From: JASLDZ01 sp964242625
Lineage (GTDB): Bacteria > Pseudomonadota > Alphaproteobacteria > Caulobacterales > Caulobacteraceae
DNA: 64,000 bases
Reading direction: 5' to 3'
NCBI GenBank assembly: GCA_964242625.1
Contig: CAXTAO010000010.1
Span: 22,250 to 86,249, forward strand
In this document: positions 60,252 through 64,000 of the stretch, piece by piece
Position numbering within the stretch: the first letter of the stretch is position 1
How the letters are laid out: every line of letters starts with the position of its first letter
Notes under the pieces: generated by a model
What the model was told of the DNA's origin: nothing
Database searches by the model: none
What the model saw: only the letters and a program-made list of their open reading frames with translations
Position numbers and translations under genes: made by a program

Positions 60252-61280
60252 CTAGCCGCGCCGGGGGCCGCGGCCGCCGTCGCGCTCGGCCATCATCTCG
60301 AGGAGGAGCCCTTCCCTCAGCCCGCGATCGGCGACGCGCACCCGCGCGCAGGGCCAGGCGTCCTGGACGGCCTGCAGGATGGCGGCGCCGGCCAGCACGA
60401 GATCGGCGCGGTCCGGGCCTATGCAGGGCGCGCGCGCCCGGCTCTCCGGAGAGGTGGCCATGAGCCGGCGCACCGCGGCGGAGCAGTCCTGCGGCGACAG
60501 CCACAGGCCGTCGACCCTCGCCCGGTCGTAGCGGGCGAGGTCGAGATGCAGGCCCGCCAGGCTCGTGATCGCGCCGGAGGTGCCGACGAGATGGCCGCCA
60601 TCCGCCAGCGCGGTGGCGAGCGCCTCGCGTTCGGGGAAGGCCGCCAGTCGCTCTCGGACGTACACGACCATGGCGTCGAACCATTCGGCCGTAGCCGGCT
60701 CGGGCTCGGGGAAGCGCTCCGCCAGCCCCACCACGCCGATCGGCAGGGAGAGCCAGGCGCGCAGCCGCCCCCCGCCCCGCCCTCGCCCGTCCGGCTCGAA
60801 CCAGGACAGCTCGGTCGAGCCGCCGCCGACGTCCAGCACGAGCACCGCGCGCGCAGCGGGATCGAACAGGTCGCGGCATCCGGCGACGGAGAGCCGCGCC
60901 TCCTCGTCGGGCGCGATGATGTCGAGCGCGAGGCCGGTCTCGGCCTCGACGCGGGCCACGAACACCGCACCGTCTTCGGCCATGCGGCAGGCCTGGGTGG
61001 CCACGGCCCTGACCTGCACGGGGCGTCGTCGCCGGATCTTTTCGGCGCAGACGGCGAGCGCGGCCACCGCGCGATCCTGCGCGGCGGCGTCGAGGCGCCC
61101 TGTCCGCGACAGCCCCTCGCCCAGCCGCACGATGCGCGAGAACGAGTCGACCACGCGCAGCCCGCCCCGCGCCGGCGACGCCACCAGGAGTCGGCAGTTA
61201 TTGGTGCCGAGGTCGATCGCGGCGTAGCAGGGCGCGGGCCGCGAACGTCGAGCGGGCGCGGTGGCGAGCGTCTCGGGCAT
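60252..61280 (-). CDS. Ppx/GppA family phosphatase
   Basis: 342 residues: ASKHA-fold phosphatase without the C-terminal HD domain. Phosphate 1 loop YAAIDLGTNNCRLLVASPAR, RIVRLGEGLSRTGRLDAAA, ACRMAEDGAVFVARVEAETG, phosphate 2 VLVLDVGGGSTELSWFE, and GTSGAITSLAGLHLDLARYD. It is expected to hydrolyse polyphosphate or pppGpp; which one cannot be told. ATG 61280 chosen because upstream sequence in frame is a shadow of phhA's region. Divergent from phhA over 144 bases. Confidence 0.9.
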   Translation of the reverse strand: MPETLATAPARRSRPAPCYAAIDLGTNNCRLLVASPARGGLRVVDSFSRIVRLGEGLSRTGRLDAAAQDRAVAALAVCAEKIRRRRPVQVRAVATQACRMAEDGAVFVARVEAETGLALDIIAPDEEARLSVAGCRDLFDPAARAVLVLDVGGGSTELSWFEPDGRGRGGGRLRAWLSLPIGVVGLAERFPEPEPATAEWFDAMVVYVRERLAAFPEREALATALADGGHLVGTSGAITSLAGLHLDLARYDRARVDGLWLSPQDCSAAVRRLMATSPESRARAPCIGPDRADLVLAGAAILQAVQDAWPCARVRVADRGLREGLLLEMMAERDGGRGPRRG

Positions 61281-61424
61281 CCGCGCCGTGATCCCCGTCC
61301 ACCCCGATCCCGCTCGGTCGAAAGCGACCCTAGGCGCCGCCGGCGGGGGAGGAAACCCCGTACTGGCCGGCCGGGCGCCCCGCGCGCTAGGGTGACGCCG
61401 GTTCAGCGTGCGGAGATCGGCGGG

Positions 61425-62300
61425 ATGAGTGCGGACGGCGACACCCTGATCCGACCCGCGGAGGCGGCGGCGGACTGGACCATTCCGCAGGGTTTCGAGC
61501 GCTACACGGCCGAGGAGCATAGGACGTGGGTCACGCTCTACGAGCGCCAGGCCGCCGTCCTGCCCGGGCGCGCGTGCGCGGCTTTCCTCCGCGGGCTCGA
61601 CGCGCTCGACCTGCACGGCGAAGGCATCCCCGACTTCGAGCGAATGAGCGAGACGCTGCGCGGCCTCACCGGCTGGAGCGTGGTGGCGGTGCCGGGGCTC
61701 GTGCCCGACGACGTGTTCTTCGACCACCTGGCCAACCGGCGATTCCCAGCCGGCAACTTCATCCGCCGGGCCGACCAGCTCGACTATCTGGAGGAGCCCG
61801 ACGTCTTCCACGACGTGTTCGGCCACGTGCCCATGCTGACCGATCCCGGCTTCGCCGACTACATGGCCGCCTACGGCCGCGGCGGAGCGCGGGCCCTGCA
61901 GCTCGGTCAGCTGCCCAACCTCGCGCGGCTGTACTGGTACACCGTGGAGTTCGGCCTCGTGCAGGAAGCCGACGGCCTGCGCATCTACGGCGCGGGCATC
62001 GTCTCCTCCCGGGCCGAGTCGGTGTTCGCCCTGGAGGACCCCTCCCCCAACCGGCTCGCGCTCGATCTCGAGCGGGTGATGCGCACCCCCTACCGGATCG
62101 ACGACTTCCAGCAGGTCTACTTCGTCATCCCCTCGATCGCCGAGCTGCAGCGGGTGACGCAGGAGGACTTCGGCCCGATCTACGCGCGGCTCGCGGGCGC
62201 GGAGGACGTCCCCATCGACGCCGTCACGCCGGGCGACAGGGCGCTCACCCGCGGCACGCAGGCGTATGCGCGGAGCCGCCCGGGCAAGGCCCCCGTCTAA
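61425..62300 (+). CDS. phhA: Phenylalanine-4-hydroxylase
   Basis: 291 residues of the bacterial aromatic amino acid hydroxylase type. Iron ligands are His129 and His134 in VFHDVFGHVPML and Glu175 in YWYTVEFGLVQE. Other signatures: HRTWVTLYERQ, FPAGNFIRRADQLDYLEEPD and VMRTPYRIDDFQQVYFVI. It turns Phe into Tyr using O2 and a reduced pterin. GGAG ten bases before ATG 61425. No pterin-4a-carbinolamine dehydratase or transaminase gene is adjacent. Its stop is seven bases from the convergent GH27 gene. Confidence 0.95.
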   Translation: MSADGDTLIRPAEAAADWTIPQGFERYTAEEHRTWVTLYERQAAVLPGRACAAFLRGLDALDLHGEGIPDFERMSETLRGLTGWSVVAVPGLVPDDVFFDHLANRRFPAGNFIRRADQLDYLEEPDVFHDVFGHVPMLTDPGFADYMAAYGRGGARALQLGQLPNLARLYWYTVEFGLVQEADGLRIYGAGIVSSRAESVFALEDPSPNRLALDLERVMRTPYRIDDFQQVYFVIPSIAELQRVTQEDFGPIYARLAGAEDVPIDAVTPGDRALTRGTQAYARSRPGKAPV

Positions 62301-62307
62301 CGGACGA

Positions 62308-63540
62308 CTAGCCGGACAGTCGCGCCATCACGACGCCGTGGGCGGGCACCGTCGCCGTCCAGCGGCCGGCGAGCCGGCCCACATCCTCATGTCGCCAAAG
62401 GTCGCGCACGCGCAGGCGCAGCGACGACGGCAGATCCAGCTGGCTCCAGTCGGCCGCGATCTCCGCCGGCGCCGCGCCGCGGTTCCATAGAAGCACGGCC
62501 CGCTCCCCGCCCGCCAGCGGCTTCACCCAGACCTCGCGATCGCCGTCCTTCCACACGCGACGGCCCTGGCGACCGAGCGCGTCCTGGTCGACGGCGACCA
62601 CCTCGCGGTTCAGCAGTATGTCCCGGACGGCGGGCGTCATGGCCGCGAGGTCGTTTCCCGCGATCAAGGGTGCGGCCATCATCGCCCACAGGGAGAAATG
62701 CGCGCGGTACTCGGCGTCGGACATGCCGCCGTTGCCGACCTCCAGCATGTCGGGATCGTTCCAGTGGCCGGGCCCGGCGTAGGGCCAGAGCGGCGCGTTG
62801 AGGTCGACGATGGTCGCCACGCCCAGACTGTAGCCGTGCTTGCCCGTCCATCTGTCGGTGATGTCGCCGGTCGTGCGCCACAGATTGCCGATCTTGGACG
62901 CCCACAGCCACGGCTTGGCCGTGCCCCACTCGCACATGGAGAAGACGATCGGCCGCCCGCTGGCGCGCAGCGCGTCCGCCATCAGCGCGTACGCCTCCTC
63001 GGCGTTGCGCGTGCCAGTCGAGCACCAGTCGTACTTCAGGTAGTCGACGCCCCAGCGCGCGTACTGGATCGCGTCCTGGTACTCATGGCCCTGGCTGCCC
63101 GGCCGGCCGCCGCAGGTCTTGGACCCTGCGTCCGAGTAGATGCCGAACTTCAGCCCGCGCGCGTGCACGTAATCGGCCAGCGCCCCCATTCCCGAGGGGA
63201 AACGCTGCCGGTCGGCCGTGATGAAGCCCTGGGCGTCGCGCGGGCCATGCCAGCAGTCGTCGATGACGACGTACTGGTAGCCCGCCGCCTTCATGCCGTT
63301 CGTGGCCATGGCGTCGGCGGCGCCGCGGATAGTGGCCTCGCTCACGTTGCAGGCGAAGCGGTTCCAGCTGTTCCAACCCATCGGCGGCGTGAGGGCGAGG
63401 CCGTTGGCCGTGCGCTTGAGGTCCTGGCTGGCCGGCAGGGTGTTGGGATCGGGGTCGAGCACCTCCTGCGCGCGTGCAGCGCTCGCCGCGACGAGCGCCG
63501 CCACTACGACGGCGAGACCTAGGCCGACCCTGAACCGCAT
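62308..63540 (-). CDS. Secreted alpha-galactosidase-like glycoside hydrolase, GH27
   Basis: 410 residues. A Sec signal peptide (RFRVGLGLAVVVAALVAASA, cleavage likely after ARA-24) precedes LALTPPMGWNSWNRFACNVS, the GH27/GH36 opening. The nucleophile is Asp171 (YLKYDWCSTG) and the acid/base Asp226 (WRTTGDITDRW); GPGHWNDPDMLEVGNGGMSD is the typical substrate loop. A small C-terminal beta-domain ends the protein. GGAGGA eight bases upstream selects ATG 63540 over GTG 63558. Probable periplasmic or extracellular action on alpha-galactosides, or alpha-N-acetylgalactosaminides; no sugar-uptake genes are adjacent. Confidence 0.92.
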   Translation of the reverse strand: MRFRVGLGLAVVVAALVAASAARAQEVLDPDPNTLPASQDLKRTANGLALTPPMGWNSWNRFACNVSEATIRGAADAMATNGMKAAGYQYVVIDDCWHGPRDAQGFITADRQRFPSGMGALADYVHARGLKFGIYSDAGSKTCGGRPGSQGHEYQDAIQYARWGVDYLKYDWCSTGTRNAEEAYALMADALRASGRPIVFSMCEWGTAKPWLWASKIGNLWRTTGDITDRWTGKHGYSLGVATIVDLNAPLWPYAGPGHWNDPDMLEVGNGGMSDAEYRAHFSLWAMMAAPLIAGNDLAAMTPAVRDILLNREVVAVDQDALGRQGRRVWKDGDREVWVKPLAGGERAVLLWNRGAAPAEIAADWSQLDLPSSLRLRVRDLWRHEDVGRLAGRWTATVPAHGVVMARLSG

Positions 63541-63613
63541 GGGCGCTGTCCTCCGCACGGCGCAGCGCCCGCGACCGCCATTGCACCACCCGCCGCGCGG
63601 GACGGCAATCAGG

Positions 63614-64000
63614 TCACCAGCTTTTTCGGAAGCGGACGGAGAGCCGCGCGTCGCCGCCCGTCCACGCCTGGCTGATCAGCGAGAGATCCCGACGCACCTG
63701 CCACTCGACTTGCGCCGACGGTCCGGTGCGCGCGATCTGGGCGGCGGTCTGGGCGGTCTGCGAGCGGCCCTGCGCGGCTCCAGTCAGCTCGATGTAGATG
63801 TTGTTGGTGACGTACTTGCCGCCGGAGATGGTGGCGCCCGAGGCGCCGCCGCCCAGCGCCAGCCGGTCGAGCCCCGCGAATTGGCGCAGGTTCGACAGGA
63901 TGTCGAAGCCGCCGCCCGTGGCCAGCCCTGCCAGCGCCGACGCCAGCTGCGCCGCCTCGAAGGGCGACAGCTGCGAGGCCGAGACGCCGAACAGCACGCG
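63614..64000 (-). CDS. TamB-like translocation/assembly module protein, C-terminal end
   Basis: The last ~128 residues of a gene entering from the right edge. The visible part reads VLFGVSASQLSPFEAAQLAS, GGFDILSNLRQFAGLDRLAL, GGKYVTNNIYIELTG and VEWQVRRDLSLISQAWTGGD, ending in SVRFRKSW: the conserved DUF490/TamB C-terminal domain that contacts TamA in the outer membrane. Stop at 63614. Inner-to-outer-membrane lipid or protein transport is the expected role. The start is outside the window. Confidence 0.88.
   Translation of the reverse strand, partial: RVLFGVSASQLSPFEAAQLASALAGLATGGGFDILSNLRQFAGLDRLALGGGASGATISGGKYVTNNIYIELTGAAQGRSQTAQTAAQIARTGPSAQVEWQVRRDLSLISQAWTGGDARLSVRFRKSW

Overview
The window is a dense, uniformly GC-rich (about 70% by eye) chromosomal segment of an alphaproteobacterium, most likely Caulobacterales (Caulobacteraceae-like). 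The evidence is gene order (a nuoA-N block running into birA, coaX, RNase J and methylmalonyl-CoA epimerase; rarA, crcB, an RluA-type synthase, a HAD phosphatase and ATP12 together; guaB-MAPEG-rsmB-guaA), the ATP12 and SdhE families, and promoters resembling the Caulobacter housekeeping form (TTGACGS, 10-14 bases, GCTANAWC). I see no phage, transposon, CRISPR array or compositional island. No gene-free stretch reaches 300 bases; the longest (35129-35381) holds a hairpin after mfd and a heat-shock-like promoter for lon.

Layout. 1-6944 (minus): two tightly overlapping operons, rarA-RluA-type synthase-lipoprotein and crcB-RluA-type synthase-TPR/oxygenase-HAD-ATP12. 6998-7839 (plus): two tandem VOC/PhnB-like genes. 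7859-12001 (minus): a lipoprotein HtrA protease, a Tet-type MFS exporter and a secreted NPP-like phosphodiesterase. 12048-30518 (minus): nuoA-N in canonical order, with a candidate 26-codon membrane microprotein between nuoE and nuoF, followed by birA, coaX, rnj and mce. 30611-32246: tRNA-Asp(GTC), a glycosyltransferase, a bidirectional terminator and tRNA-Val(TAC). 32284-41359: hup, lon, mfd and sdhE (minus), with recG divergent. 41362-45877 (minus): kdsA, hldE, hldD and a DUF3089 protein, covering Kdo and heptose supply for the LPS inner core. 45944-48186 (plus): photolyase and an SDR. 48183-54577 (minus): DUF6249 protein, ECF sigma factor, putative membrane anti-sigma, panB, a YfgM-like TPR protein, bamB, der and chorismate mutase. 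54685-61280 (minus): ppx/gppA, rlmE, guaB, MAPEG protein, rsmB, guaA. 61425-64000: phenylalanine hydroxylase (plus), a GH27 alpha-galactosidase and the C-terminus of a TamB-like protein (both minus).

A strong organising theme is translational coupling. Many neighbouring genes overlap by four bases (NTGA), with ATG, GTG, TTG and, at rsmB and the DUF3089 gene, apparently CTG as the downstream start. Several first genes of transcription units carry a -10 element only 6-8 bases before the start codon, which predicts leaderless or nearly leaderless mRNAs (recG, sdhE, the SDR, crcB, rarA). Most content is core metabolism and information processing. The least explained parts are the TPR/2OG-oxygenase protein, the sigma/anti-sigma/DUF6249 unit, the nuoE-nuoF microprotein candidate and the histidine-rich insert in NuoL.
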